From positions 1-64,000 of the forward strand of contig NZ_JADLJS010000028.1 in NCBI RefSeq assembly GCF_015680405.1: a stretch of DNA of 64,000 nt, read 5' to 3'. A program made the position numbers and the translations under genes. The notes under the pieces were generated by a model that saw only the letters and a program-made list of their open reading frames with translations, had not been told where the DNA came from and did not search any database. The DNA is from Pseudomonas pudica (GTDB lineage: Bacteria; Pseudomonadota; Gammaproteobacteria; Pseudomonadales; Pseudomonadaceae). Within the stretch, counting starts at the first letter, position 1. Each line of letters starts with the position of its first letter. Of the stretch, positions 26,062 through 34,632 are shown piece by piece.

Positions 26062-26424
26062 ATGAGCGATCACGACGAACGCCGCCGTTTCCAGCGCATC
26101 GACTTCGACGCCCCCACCGAGCTGCGCCAGGGCGTGCAACGCTGGCCTGCCAAGCTGCTGGACCTTTCACTCAAAGGTTTGCTGATCGAACGCCCGGCAA
26201 ATTGGGATGCCGACCTGACCCAGGATTTCGATGCCATCATTCACCTGGCCCCCGATGCACGGGTACAGATGCAGGTTGAACTGCGTCATGAGGAGACGGA
26301 CCGCCTGGGCTTCATCTGCCTGTACATCGACGTCGAGTCGATGACCCATCTGCACCGTCTTGTGGAATTGAACGTGGCCGACAGCACCGAAATGATGCGT
26401 GAGCTGCGCGAACTCATCGAATAA
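26062..26424 (+). CDS. PilZ-domain c-di-GMP-binding protein
   Basis: A single-domain PilZ protein of 120 residues. Both c-di-GMP motifs are intact: R8-R-F-Q-R12 (RxxxR) and D34-L-S-L-K-G39 (DxSxxG). It resembles the stand-alone PilZ protein of Pseudomonas solved as PA4608/PP_4397-type folds, but I cannot assign an orthologue. It is transcribed alone and should transmit c-di-GMP signals to an unknown partner. Confidence 0.9.
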   Translation: MSDHDERRRFQRIDFDAPTELRQGVQRWPAKLLDLSLKGLLIERPANWDADLTQDFDAIIHLAPDARVQMQVELRHEETDRLGFICLYIDVESMTHLHRLVELNVADSTEMMRELRELIE

Positions 26425-26471
26425 TGAAATCTCTTAGCTAGCTAATGGCCTCCCCGCCTTGTGTTTCCTGT

Positions 26472-26499
26472 CTACCCAGACAGCTTTAAGCCTGGGTAG
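26472..26499 (+). terminator. Possible terminator after PilZ gene
   Basis: Perfect inverted repeat CTACCCAG-N12-CTGGGTAG lies 48 bp after the PilZ stop and is followed by a short TTTT at 26505. The T tract is weak, so a regulatory hairpin is an alternative. Confidence 0.4.
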
Positions 26500-26608
26500 C
26501 AGCGTTTTGTACACACCCCTCTAGCACAGCATCTGACAAGTTGGTACGCCTTCTGCATTGGGTTCTCGCACACCTTGCGGGCGCTCTTGTGCGCGCTCCG
26601 ATCAAAAT

Positions 26609-26620
26609 ATTGTATACAAT
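26609..26620. promoter_or_regulatory. Palindromic operator before NCS2 permease gene
   Basis: ATTGTATACAAT is a perfect 12-bp palindrome 68 bp upstream of the permease ATG. This form is typical of FCD-type GntR regulators. A second dyad TGTAG-N7-CTACA lies at 26637-26653. The cognate regulator is not in the window. Confidence 0.55.
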
Positions 26621-26663
26621 TCTTGTGGCAATCATTTGTAGGAAGTGTCTACAGTAGCACCAC

Positions 26664-26671
26664 AACAATAA
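26664..26671 (+). promoter_or_regulatory. Crc/Hfq-type A-rich motif before NCS2 permease
   Basis: AACAATAA fits AANAANAA and lies 16 bp before the permease ATG, close to its ribosome site. Confidence 0.45.
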
Positions 26672-26687
26672 ACAGAGAGCCTGCTCC

Positions 26688-28205
26688 ATGACTACGTCCC
26701 CTAGCACGTCTCCCGCCAAGCGCCCCGAGGATGAAAACCTCGGCCTTGGTGCCAACCTGGCCTATGGTCTGCAGCATGTGCTGACCATGTACGGGGGGAT
26801 CGTCGCGGTACCCCTGATCCTGGGGCAGGCCGCGGGCCTGAACGGTGCCGAAATCGGCATGCTGATCGCCGCTTCGTTGTTTGCCGGTGGCCTGGCCACC
26901 CTGCTGCAGACCCTCGGCCTGCCGTTCTTCGGCTGCCAGTTGCCGCTGGTGCAGGGCGTTTCGTTCGCCGGCGTGGCAACCATGGGTGCGATCCTCAGCA
27001 GCGAGGGCGGCGGCGGCCTGCCGGGCGTGCTCGGGGCGGTCATGGCAGCGTCGCTGATCGGCTTTCTGATCACCCCGGTGTTCTCGCGCATTACCAAGTT
27101 CTTCCCGCCGCTGGTCACCGGCATCGTCATCACCACCATCGGCCTGACCCTGATGCCCGTGGCCGCTCGCTGGGTGATGGGTGGCAACAGCGCCTCGCCG
27201 GAATTCGGCAGCGTGGCCAACATCGGCCTGGCGGCCCTGACCTTCGCCATCGTGCTGCTGCTGAGCAAACTGGGCAGCGCGGCGATCTCGCGCCTGTCGA
27301 TCCTGCTGGCCATGGTGGTCGGCACGCTGATCGCCTGGGCGCTGGGCATGGCTGACTTCAGCAAGGTCACTGAAGGCCCAATGTTCGCCTTCCCCACGCC
27401 GTTCCATTTCGGCATGCCGGAATTCCACATCGCCGCGATCCTGTCGATGTGCATCGTGATCATGGTGACCCTGGTGGAGACCTCGGCCGACATCCTCGCC
27501 GTGGGTGAGATCATCGACACCAAGGTCGACTCCAAGCGCCTTGGCAACGGCCTGCGCGCCGACATGGCATCGAGCATCCTGGCGCCGGTCTTCGGCTCGT
27601 TCACCCAGAGCGCGTTCGCCCAGAACGTCGGCCTGGTAGCCGTGACCGGGGTCAAGAGCCGCTACGTGGTGGCCACCGGTGGCGTGATCCTGGTGGTGCT
27701 CGGCCTGCTGCCGATCATGGGCCGGGTGATTGCCGCGGTCCCGACTCCGGTACTGGGTGGCGCGGGCATCGTGCTGTTCGGCACCGTGGCGGCCAGCGGT
27801 ATCCGCACCCTGTCCAAGGTCAGCTACAAGAACAACGTCAACCTGATCATCGTCGCCGCCTCGCTGGGCTTCGGCATGATCCCGATTGCCGCACCGACCT
27901 TCTACCACCACTTCCCGAACTGGTTCGAGACCATCTTCCACTCGGGCATCAGCTCGGCGGCGATCATGGCCATTCTGCTGAACCTGATCTTCAACCACTT
28001 CACCGCCGGCAACTCGGACCAGCAGTCGGTGTTTGCCGCCGCGTACGAGCGCACCATCCAGTACTCGGACATTTCAGCGCTGCGTGATGGCGACTACTTC
28101 AAGGATGGCAAGCTGTTCGATGCCGAGGGTAATGAAGTGCCGATGCTGGAAATGGACGAGCATGGCAATGAAACGGTCAGGCGCAGTGCGGTTGCCGAGC
28201 ATTGA
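26688..28205 (+). CDS. NCS2-family purine (xanthine/urate-type) permease
   Basis: A nucleobase:cation symporter-2 of 505 residues with about 12-14 membrane segments. The family signature appears as QNVGLVAVTGVKSRYV, with the upstream substrate-contact segment ETSADILAVGE. The E in the ETSAD stretch and the QN pair match xanthine/uric acid rather than uracil permeases, but specificity is not certain. A palindromic GntR-type operator and an A-rich Crc-type motif precede it, and a strong intrinsic terminator follows. Confidence 0.9.
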   Translation: MTTSPSTSPAKRPEDENLGLGANLAYGLQHVLTMYGGIVAVPLILGQAAGLNGAEIGMLIAASLFAGGLATLLQTLGLPFFGCQLPLVQGVSFAGVATMGAILSSEGGGGLPGVLGAVMAASLIGFLITPVFSRITKFFPPLVTGIVITTIGLTLMPVAARWVMGGNSASPEFGSVANIGLAALTFAIVLLLSKLGSAAISRLSILLAMVVGTLIAWALGMADFSKVTEGPMFAFPTPFHFGMPEFHIAAILSMCIVIMVTLVETSADILAVGEIIDTKVDSKRLGNGLRADMASSILAPVFGSFTQSAFAQNVGLVAVTGVKSRYVVATGGVILVVLGLLPIMGRVIAAVPTPVLGGAGIVLFGTVAASGIRTLSKVSYKNNVNLIIVAASLGFGMIPIAAPTFYHHFPNWFETIFHSGISSAAIMAILLNLIFNHFTAGNSDQQSVFAAAYERTIQYSDISALRDGDYFKDGKLFDAEGNEVPMLEMDEHGNETVRRSAVAEH

Positions 28206-28228
28206 CTGTTGACTGAGCGGTGAGGTGG

Positions 28229-28258
28229 GGGGCCGATGCGCATCGTCGGCCCCTTTTT
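28229..28258 (+). terminator. Intrinsic terminator of NCS2 permease gene
   Basis: GGGGCCGA (28229-28236) pairs with TCGGCCCC (28246-28253) around a 9-base loop and is followed by TTTTT. Confidence 0.92.
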
Positions 28259-28265
28259 CGTTTTG

Positions 28266-28374
28266 CCTGTGCCGGCCCTTTCGCGGGTAAACCCGCTCCC
28301 ACAGGGTTTGCGCAATCCTGAAGCTGATGCGGTACCTGTGGGAACGGGTTCACCCGCGAAGAGGCCGGTGCAGA
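28266..28374. repeat. REP pair between convergent genes
   Basis: Inverted REP elements (GCGGGTAAACCCGC and ACGGGTTCACCCGC) between the permease terminator and the radA end. Confidence 0.9.
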
Positions 28375-28381
28375 CCACGAA

Positions 28382-29752
28382 TTATTCGAACAGCGCGTCC
28401 AGGGCCTGCTCCAGCCGGGTAACGGCAATCACCTGCAACCCCGCCGGCGGCTCTTTCGGCGCATTGCCCTTGGGCACGATGGCCCGCTTGAAACCATGCT
28501 TGGCGGCTTCCTTCAAACGCTCCTGGCCACTGGGCACCGGCCGCACCTCGCCGGACAGGCCGATCTCGCCAAACACCAGCAGGCCATGGGCAAGGGGCCG
28601 GTTGCGCAGGCTGGACATCACCGCCGCAAGCAGCGCCAGGTCCGAGGCGGTTTCCAGCACCTTCACCCCGCCCACCACGTTGAGGAACACGTCCTGGTCA
28701 TGGGTGGGAATACCGCCGTGACGGTGCAGCACTGCAAGCAACATGGCCAGGCGGTTCTGGTCCAGGCCCAGGGTCACGCGGCGCGGGTTGGCCAGGTGGC
28801 TGTCGTCGACCAGCGCCTGCACCTCCACCAGCATCGGCCGGGTGCCCTCCCAGGTCGCCATCACCACGCTGCCCGGTACTTCCTCCTGGGTGCGGTTGAG
28901 GAAGATCGCCGAGGGGTTGGACACCTCCTTCAGGCCACGGTCGGTCATGCCGAACACACCCAGCTCGTTGACCGCGCCAAAGCGGTTCTTCACCGCCCGC
29001 AGCAGGCGCAGGCGGCCATCGGACTCGCCTTCGAAATACAGTACGGTGTCGACCATGTGCTCGAGTACCCGCGGGCCGGCCAGCGAGCCTTCCTTGGTCA
29101 CGTGGCCGACCAGGAAGATCGCCGTGCCGCTCTGCTTGGCGTAGCGCACCAACAACGCAGTGCTTTCGCGCACCTGGGCCACGCCGCCGGGTGCCGATTG
29201 CAGTTGCTCGGTGAAAATGGTCTGGATCGAGTCGATCACCATGACCCGGGGCTTCTCGACACGGGCCGTGGCGATGATGGTCTCGATGCAGGTTTCGGTC
29301 ATCACCTTGAGCTGGTCCTGGGGCAGGCCCAGGCGCCGGGAGCGCATGGCCACCTGCTGCTGCGACTCCTCGCCGGTGACATACAGCGCCGGCATGCCCG
29401 TGGCAATGTTGCACAAGGTCTGCAACAGGATGGTCGACTTGCCGATACCGGGGTCACCACCAATCAACACCACCGAGCCATCCACCAGTCCACCGCCCAG
29501 CACGCGGTCCAGTTCGGTGCTGCTGGTGGTGAAACGCGGGATTTCCTCGACGCTGACTTCGGCCAGGGTCTTGATCTGCGCCTGCTGCCCGGTCCAGCCG
29601 GCACGGCCACTACTGGGCGCAGCGGCACCGCCGCTTTCGATCATGGTCTCGACCAGGGTGTTCCAGGCCCCGCATTCGCCACATTGCCCGGCCCATTTGG
29701 GAAAGGTCGCACCGCATTCGGTGCAGCCATACAAGCGCTTGGCTTTGGCCAT
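28382..29752 (-). CDS. radA: DNA repair protein RadA
   Basis: A RadA (Sms) helicase-like protein of 456 residues that promotes branch migration in recombination. The N-terminal zinc finger is CTECGATFPKWAGQCGEC (about residues 9-26), the Walker A motif GGDPGIGKST (about 95-104), the RadA-specific KNRFG motif lies in the middle, and the C-terminal Lon-like domain follows. The start at 29752 (MAKAKRLYGC) has GGAG upstream; ten further codons are open but unlikely. It is monocistronic. Confidence 0.97.
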   Translation of the reverse strand: MAKAKRLYGCTECGATFPKWAGQCGECGAWNTLVETMIESGGAAAPSSGRAGWTGQQAQIKTLAEVSVEEIPRFTTSSTELDRVLGGGLVDGSVVLIGGDPGIGKSTILLQTLCNIATGMPALYVTGEESQQQVAMRSRRLGLPQDQLKVMTETCIETIIATARVEKPRVMVIDSIQTIFTEQLQSAPGGVAQVRESTALLVRYAKQSGTAIFLVGHVTKEGSLAGPRVLEHMVDTVLYFEGESDGRLRLLRAVKNRFGAVNELGVFGMTDRGLKEVSNPSAIFLNRTQEEVPGSVVMATWEGTRPMLVEVQALVDDSHLANPRRVTLGLDQNRLAMLLAVLHRHGGIPTHDQDVFLNVVGGVKVLETASDLALLAAVMSSLRNRPLAHGLLVFGEIGLSGEVRPVPSGQERLKEAAKHGFKRAIVPKGNAPKEPPAGLQVIAVTRLEQALDALFE

Positions 29753-29928
29753 GGGGTGAGGTCTCCTGGAAAAAACCGCCATGATAGCCGAGCCGGACGT
29801 GCCTTGAGCGCCTCGGGATGCGACAAACTATTCGTTCTAACGGTAGTCAGAAACCCTGAGCACAACGCATGAAGCGTTTAAGTGGCTTACAATGCGTAGA
29901 CCTTACCTTTTGTTACAAGGAACTAAAC

Positions 29929-30348
29929 ATGGGCATGATCAGTGAGTTCAAGGCCTTCGCGGTCAAAGGCAATGTCGTCGACATGGCGGTTGGTATCATC
30001 ATCGGCGCGGCCTTCGGCAAGATCGTCTCGTCTTTCGTCGGTGACGTAATCATGCCGCCACTGGGCCTGTTGATCGGTGGCGTGGACTTCAGCGATCTGG
30101 CAATTACCCTGAAGGCTGCCGAAGGTGACGTTCCGGCGGTGGTGCTGGCGTATGGCAAGTTCATTCAGACCGTGATCGACTTCCTGATCGTGGCCTTTGC
30201 CATCTTCATGGGGGTGAAGGCGATCAACCGGCTCAAGCGTGAAGAGGCCGTTGCGCCGACTGCCCCGCCTGTGCCGACTGCAGAAGAGACCTTGCTGACC
30301 GAGATCCGCGACTTGCTCAAGGCGCAGAACCAGAACCGCTTGCCTTGA
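29929..30348 (+). CDS. mscL: Large-conductance mechanosensitive channel
   Basis: MscL of 139 residues, a pentameric inner-membrane channel that opens on hypo-osmotic shock. The N-terminal helix and first membrane segment FKAFAVKGNVVDMAVGIIIGAAF match the family, the second membrane helix is VIDFLIVAFAIFMGVKA, and a charged C-terminal bundle (LLTEIRDLLKAQ) ends the protein. AAGGA lies before the ATG at 29929. It is divergent from radA. Confidence 0.97.
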   Translation: MGMISEFKAFAVKGNVVDMAVGIIIGAAFGKIVSSFVGDVIMPPLGLLIGGVDFSDLAITLKAAEGDVPAVVLAYGKFIQTVIDFLIVAFAIFMGVKAINRLKREEAVAPTAPPVPTAEETLLTEIRDLLKAQNQNRLP

Positions 30349-30365
30349 GGTCATGCAGGAAACGC

Positions 30366-30393
30366 TGCGGGAGCGGGTTCGCCCGCTCTCACA
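30366..30393. repeat. Single REP element
   Basis: One REP-like hairpin, GAGCGGG-ttcg-CCCGCTC, between the convergent mscL and fpr ends. It could serve both as a terminator stem. Confidence 0.75.
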
Positions 30394-30408
30394 TCGGCCA
30401 CAATGGCC

Positions 30409-31185
30409 TTACCAGTAGTTTTCCACCGCCACCTGCCCAGGCCGCTTGCTCAGGCTTAACTGCAGGTCCCGCGCTTTCAGCACCTTGCGTGTTTCGTCAA
30501 TCATCTCCGGATTGCCACACAGCATCACCCGCGAATGCTCCGGCGACAATTCCAGACCCGCCGCCTTTTCCAGCTCGCCGTTCTCGATCAGCGTGGTGAT
30601 ACGCTGGTTCAACGCCCCCGGGTGTTGCTCCCGGGTCACTACCGGAATGAACTGCAACTTGCCAGCGAATTCGGCCAGGTAATCGCGCTGCTCCAGCCCG
30701 GCGATCTCATCCACATAGGCCAGCTCTTTCGCTTCGCGCACCGAATACACCAGCTTGATGTTGTCGAAACGCTCCCAGGCCTCGAAGTCCTGCAGGATCG
30801 ACATGAACGGCGCGATGCCAGTACCGGTCGCCAGCAACCAAAGGTCGCGACCACCAACGAAGCGATCAAGGGTGAGGAAGCCGAAGGCCTGGCGGTCGAT
30901 CAGCAGGGTATCGCCTGCCCCCAGTCGGCTCAGCTCGCTGGTGAACTCCCCGCCTGGCACCACGATGGAGAAAAAGTCGAGGTGCTCGTCATGAGGCGCG
31001 CTGACCATGGAATAGGCGCGCCACACCACGCTGCCATCCGCCTTGGTCACGCCCAGGCGGGCAAACTGGCCGGATCGGAAGCGGAACCCTGCATCGCGCG
31101 TAACCCGCAGGCTGAAGAGGTTCGGCGTGAGTGGCTGAACATCGAGCAGGGTCTGGCGGGTGAACTTTTCGGCGCTAGCGGTCAT
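30409..31185 (-). CDS. fpr: Ferredoxin/flavodoxin-NADP+ reductase
   Basis: An FAD-dependent reductase of 258 residues of the bacterial Fpr subclass. The FAD-binding motif is RAYSM (about residue 60), the NADP-binding motif GTGIAPFMSI (about 118-127), and the C terminus is AVENYW, typical of one subclass. It shuttles electrons between NADPH and ferredoxin or flavodoxin in iron-sulfur and oxidative-stress metabolism. The start at 31185 (MTASAEKF) is chosen; upstream codons do not fit the family. It is divergent from ppoR. Confidence 0.95.
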   Translation of the reverse strand: MTASAEKFTRQTLLDVQPLTPNLFSLRVTRDAGFRFRSGQFARLGVTKADGSVVWRAYSMVSAPHDEHLDFFSIVVPGGEFTSELSRLGAGDTLLIDRQAFGFLTLDRFVGGRDLWLLATGTGIAPFMSILQDFEAWERFDNIKLVYSVREAKELAYVDEIAGLEQRDYLAEFAGKLQFIPVVTREQHPGALNQRITTLIENGELEKAAGLELSPEHSRVMLCGNPEMIDETRKVLKARDLQLSLSKRPGQVAVENYW

Positions 31186-31398
31186 ATCGGGCTCCAGGTT
31201 TGGCGTGCGCACAGTGTCGCGCAAAGTGGCGCGGATAAAAACCACTGCTTTGTAGGGCCTCATCCACGGCGATCCTGCCGAAGTCGCATCGGTTCCTGAC
31301 CGCTATAACAAAAAAATCTCAGCAAATTGGTAGGTCCTTTCCTACAATCATCCGGGCACCCAAACGGACTGGACCTGGGGCTCAAGGGAGTGTTTCAG

Positions 31399-32106
31399 AT
31401 GCGCCACTGGAAACCCGACTATCTTCGTGCGTTCGCCGGCGAACGCTGCCCAGAGAAGTTGTTCGGCATGGCCGTGCATATGGCGCAGGATCTGGGCATG
31501 GAGTACCTGGGGCTGAACATTCGCATCCAGATCGCTACGCAAACACCCCACCTGTTCCTGTACAGCAACTACCCCCATGAATGGATCGAGCGCTACCAGC
31601 GCGATGACCTCTACAAGCAGGATTCGGCCGCCAATGCGAGCCACGGCTCGACCATGCCGGTGCTGTGGACCGATGAACTGTACCGCGAGGCTCCGCAGTT
31701 TCGTAAAGCTGCCTGTCAGAACGGCTTGCGCCATGGCTGGACGCAGTCATTGCACGACCAGCAGCACAACGAAAGCCAGATAAGCGTAGCCAGGTCCAGA
31801 AAGTCCATCAGTATCGCCGAACTCTACAGAAAGGCCGGCAGTGTGCAGTGGCTTTGTCATACCCTGCATGAGGTGATCAGCGCACATCACCTCACAGCAC
31901 TATGCCCGCCGCAGCCGAAGTTGAGTGAGCGGGAACTGGAAGTGCTGAGATGGTCGGCCGCAGGCAAGACCGCCCTCGATTGCGCCAAGATCCTGTCAGT
32001 GTCGCAAAGCACGATAAACTTCCACATCCGCAGTGTCATTACCAAGACCAACGCCGCCAACAAAGCTGGCGCCGTCGCCATCGCCATCATGCGTGGCTGG
32101 ATCTGA
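31399..32106 (+). CDS. ppoR: Solo LuxR-family regulator PpoR
   Basis: A LuxR-type regulator of 235 residues with an N-terminal autoinducer-binding domain and a C-terminal GerE helix-turn-helix (LSERELEVLRWSAAGKTA). The AHL-pocket pattern HEWIERYQRDDLYKQD retains the conserved Trp, Tyr and Asp. No luxI gene is nearby, so it is a solo regulator; its place beside fpr and rlmG matches PpoR of P. putida, which affects fitness and motility. AAGGGAG lies before the ATG at 31399. Confidence 0.92.
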   Translation: MRHWKPDYLRAFAGERCPEKLFGMAVHMAQDLGMEYLGLNIRIQIATQTPHLFLYSNYPHEWIERYQRDDLYKQDSAANASHGSTMPVLWTDELYREAPQFRKAACQNGLRHGWTQSLHDQQHNESQISVARSRKSISIAELYRKAGSVQWLCHTLHEVISAHHLTALCPPQPKLSERELEVLRWSAAGKTALDCAKILSVSQSTINFHIRSVITKTNAANKAGAVAIAIMRGWI

Positions 32107-32202
32107 CCGTCAAACCTGCGACCTTGGGCAAAGCCCTGTAGAATCGCCCGGCAAAGCCCGGGGCGAACCGCAACGGGCAGTTTCGTACCCGAGCCAGACG
32201 CC

Positions 32203-33339
32203 ATGCCCCTGTTGACCACCCCATACGCCGAACTCGACCTGATCCGCCAGCCGGAACAGGCCAACGACCCACTGCAGGCTTTCGATGCCGCCGACGAGTA
32301 CCTGCTTGCGCAGCTGCACGAACAGGCCCCACGGGCCGAGTGCCGGGTGCTGGTGCTCAATGACAGCTTCGGCGCCCTGGCCGCCAGCCTGGCGGGCAAG
32401 CTGCAGGTAGTCAGCAGTGGCGATTCGCACCTGGCGCACCTGGCCCTGGAAAAGAACCTGGCACGCAACGGCCTGCCATTTGACAGTGTGCCGTTCGTGC
32501 CGGCCAGCGAACACTGGCAAGGCCCGTTCGACCGGGTGCTGGTGCGCGTGCCCAAGACCTTGGCCCTGCTCGAAGAACAACTGATTCGCCTGCAAGGCCA
32601 CCTGGCGCCCGGTGCGCAGGTGATTGCCGGGGCGATGATCAAGCACCTGCCAAGGGCGGCCGGTGACCTTATGGAGAAGTACATCGGCCCGGTGCAAGCC
32701 TCGCTGGCGCAGAAAAAGGCCCGCTTGCTGACCGCGACGGTAGCCGAGCGGCCGGTCGCCCGCTCGCCCTACCCTAGCCGCTACCGCCTCGACGCGCCGG
32801 CGCTGGAGCTGGAGCTGGAGCTGCTCAACCATGCCAACGTGTTCTGCCGTGAGGGGTTGGATATCGGCACGCGGGCATTCCTGCCGCACCTGCCCCGCGA
32901 ACTGGGCCGCGCGCGGGTGGCGGACCTGGGCTGCGGCAACGGGGTATTGGCGATCGCCAGCGCCCTGGCCAACCCGGATGCCCAGTACACTCTGGTCGAC
33001 GAGTCGTACATGGCGGTGCAATCGGCGCGCGAGAACTGGCAGGCCGCGCTGGGCGAACGCCCGGCAGTGTTCGAGGCAGCCGATGGGTTGGCGGGGTTGG
33101 AGAAGCAGTCGCTGGACGTGGTGCTGTGCAACCCGCCGTTCCACCAGCAGCAGGTGGTGGGTGACTTCCTCGCCTGGCGGATGTTCCAGCAGGCGCGTGA
33201 GGCGTTGGTGGTAGGCGGTGCGCTGTATATCGTGGGTAACCGGCACCTGGGCTATCACAGCAAGCTGGCGCGGTTGTTCCGGGGGGTGGAGCAGGTCGCG
33301 GCTACGCCCAAGTTCGTCATCCTTAAAGCCCGTAAGTAA
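32203..33339 (+). CDS. rlmG: 23S rRNA (guanine-N2) methyltransferase RlmG
   Basis: A two-domain methyltransferase of 378 residues. The C-terminal catalytic domain has the SAM motif VADLGCGNGVLA (about residue 240) and the base-binding motif NPPF in LCNPPFHQQ (about residue 308). The N-terminal domain is a degenerate methyltransferase fold, as in RlmG and RsmC. It should methylate G1835 of 23S rRNA. Length and order are typical. Confidence 0.95.
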   Translation: MPLLTTPYAELDLIRQPEQANDPLQAFDAADEYLLAQLHEQAPRAECRVLVLNDSFGALAASLAGKLQVVSSGDSHLAHLALEKNLARNGLPFDSVPFVPASEHWQGPFDRVLVRVPKTLALLEEQLIRLQGHLAPGAQVIAGAMIKHLPRAAGDLMEKYIGPVQASLAQKKARLLTATVAERPVARSPYPSRYRLDAPALELELELLNHANVFCREGLDIGTRAFLPHLPRELGRARVADLGCGNGVLAIASALANPDAQYTLVDESYMAVQSARENWQAALGERPAVFEAADGLAGLEKQSLDVVLCNPPFHQQQVVGDFLAWRMFQQAREALVVGGALYIVGNRHLGYHSKLARLFRGVEQVAATPKFVILKARK

Positions 33340-33340
33340 G

Positions 33341-33450
33341 CCTGTACCGGCCCTATCGCCGGCAAGCCAGCTCCCACAGGTACTGCACTGCATTCAAGGG
33401 CAGTGCAGTACCTGTGGGAGCTGGCTTGCCGGCGATAGGGCCAGAACAGG
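33341..33450. repeat. REP pair forming a 42-bp perfect hairpin
   Basis: Positions 33349-33390 are the exact reverse complement of 33401-33442, with a 10-base loop CATTCAAGGG. The arms contain the GCCGGCAAGCCAGC and GCTGGCTTGCCGGC REP cores plus a matching 10-bp inner stem. It lies between the convergent rlmG and cio operons. Confidence 0.95.
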
Positions 33451-33456
33451 CTTGCC

Positions 33457-33612
33457 TCAATGGGTGGTCAGCCCCGCTGCCCCCATGAACAGGCGCATCA
33501 CGTAGGCCGCCACGCCGAGGGCCGCCACGCTCATTGCCCAGATCAACAGCAGCCAGCCCAGGCGCTGCCACAGGGGTTTCTTCTCGTCCAAGCCATGCTT
33601 GCCGGTCATCAT
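33457..33612 (-). CDS. DUF2474 small membrane protein of the cyanide-insensitive oxidase
   Basis: A 51-residue protein beginning MMTGKHGLDEKKPLWQRLGW and continuing with one transmembrane helix (LLLIWAMSVAALGVAAYVM), ending LTTH. A perfect AGGAGG site precedes the ATG pair, and the gene starts 9 bp after the cioB stop. It fits DUF2474, small proteins found after cioAB genes, and is probably an accessory subunit comparable to CydX of bd oxidases. The function is inferred from position and form. Confidence 0.88.
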   Translation of the reverse strand: MMTGKHGLDEKKPLWQRLGWLLLIWAMSVAALGVAAYVMRLFMGAAGLTTH

Positions 33613-33621
33613 GCGGCCCTC

Positions 33622-34629
33622 CTAGTGATAGCCGTCTTCATGGGTCACCTTGCCGCGGAACACGTAGTAGCTCCAGAAGGTGTACATGAGGATGAACGGC
33701 AGGATGAACAGTGTGCCGACCAGCATGAAGCCCTGGCTCTGCGGTGGCGCCGCGGCATCCCAGATCGAGATCGACGGCGGGATTATGTTCGGCCACAGGC
33801 TTATGCCCAGGCCGCTGTAGCCGAGGAAGATCAGCACCAACGTCAGCAGGAACGGCGTGTAGTGCGCATTGCGCGCCACCGCCTTGAGCAACCCGTAGAA
33901 GGTTACCAGCACCAGGATCGGCACCGGCATGAACCAGACCAGGTTAGGCATGCTGAACCAGCGCTCGGCGATCTGCGGGTAGGCAATCGGTGTCCACAGG
34001 CTGACGATGCCGATCACCACCAGCAGCACCAGCGCCAGCGGCCGGGCGATGTCGTGCATCTTCTGCTGCAGCGACCCTTCGGTCTTCATGATCAGCCAGG
34101 TGCAGCCCAAAAGGGTGTAGGCAACGATCAGCCCCAGGCCGCAGAACAGGCTGAACGGGGTCAGCCAGTCAAGGGTGCCACCGGCAAAATGCCGGTCGAC
34201 CACCTTGAAGCCTTCGAGGAAGGCACCCAGCGCCACGCCCTGGAAGAAGGTGGCGACCAGAGAGCCCCAGATGAACGCCTTGTCCCAGATGTGGCGCTTG
34301 TCGGCCTTGGCCTTGAAGCGGAACTCGAAAGCCACGCCGCGGAAGATCAGGCCGATCAGCATGAGGATCAATGGCAGGTACAGTGCCTCCAGCACCACCG
34401 AGTAAGCCATCGGGAACGCTCCGAACAGCCCGGCACCACCCAGCACAAGCCAGGTTTCGTTACCGTCCCATACGGGGGCGACGGTGTTCATCATCACATC
34501 GCGGTCATGCTCGCCCTTCACGAACGGGAAAAGCATGCCGATCCCCAGGTCGAAACCATCCATCACCACGTACATCATGACGCCGAAGATGATGATCACG
34601 GCCCAGATCAGCGGAAGGTCGATACCCAT
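33622..34629 (-). CDS. cioB: Cyanide-insensitive quinol oxidase subunit II
   Basis: The CydB-like subunit of a bd-type quinol oxidase, 335 residues, with about eight membrane helices starting PLIWAVIIIFGVMMYVVMDG. It pairs with CioA to reduce oxygen with electrons from ubiquinol. It begins 3 bp after cioA and is followed by the DUF2474 gene, forming a three-gene operon. Confidence 0.95.
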   Translation of the reverse strand: MGIDLPLIWAVIIIFGVMMYVVMDGFDLGIGMLFPFVKGEHDRDVMMNTVAPVWDGNETWLVLGGAGLFGAFPMAYSVVLEALYLPLILMLIGLIFRGVAFEFRFKAKADKRHIWDKAFIWGSLVATFFQGVALGAFLEGFKVVDRHFAGGTLDWLTPFSLFCGLGLIVAYTLLGCTWLIMKTEGSLQQKMHDIARPLALVLLVVIGIVSLWTPIAYPQIAERWFSMPNLVWFMPVPILVLVTFYGLLKAVARNAHYTPFLLTLVLIFLGYSGLGISLWPNIIPPSISIWDAAAPPQSQGFMLVGTLFILPFILMYTFWSYYVFRGKVTHEDGYH

Positions 34630-34632
34630 GGC

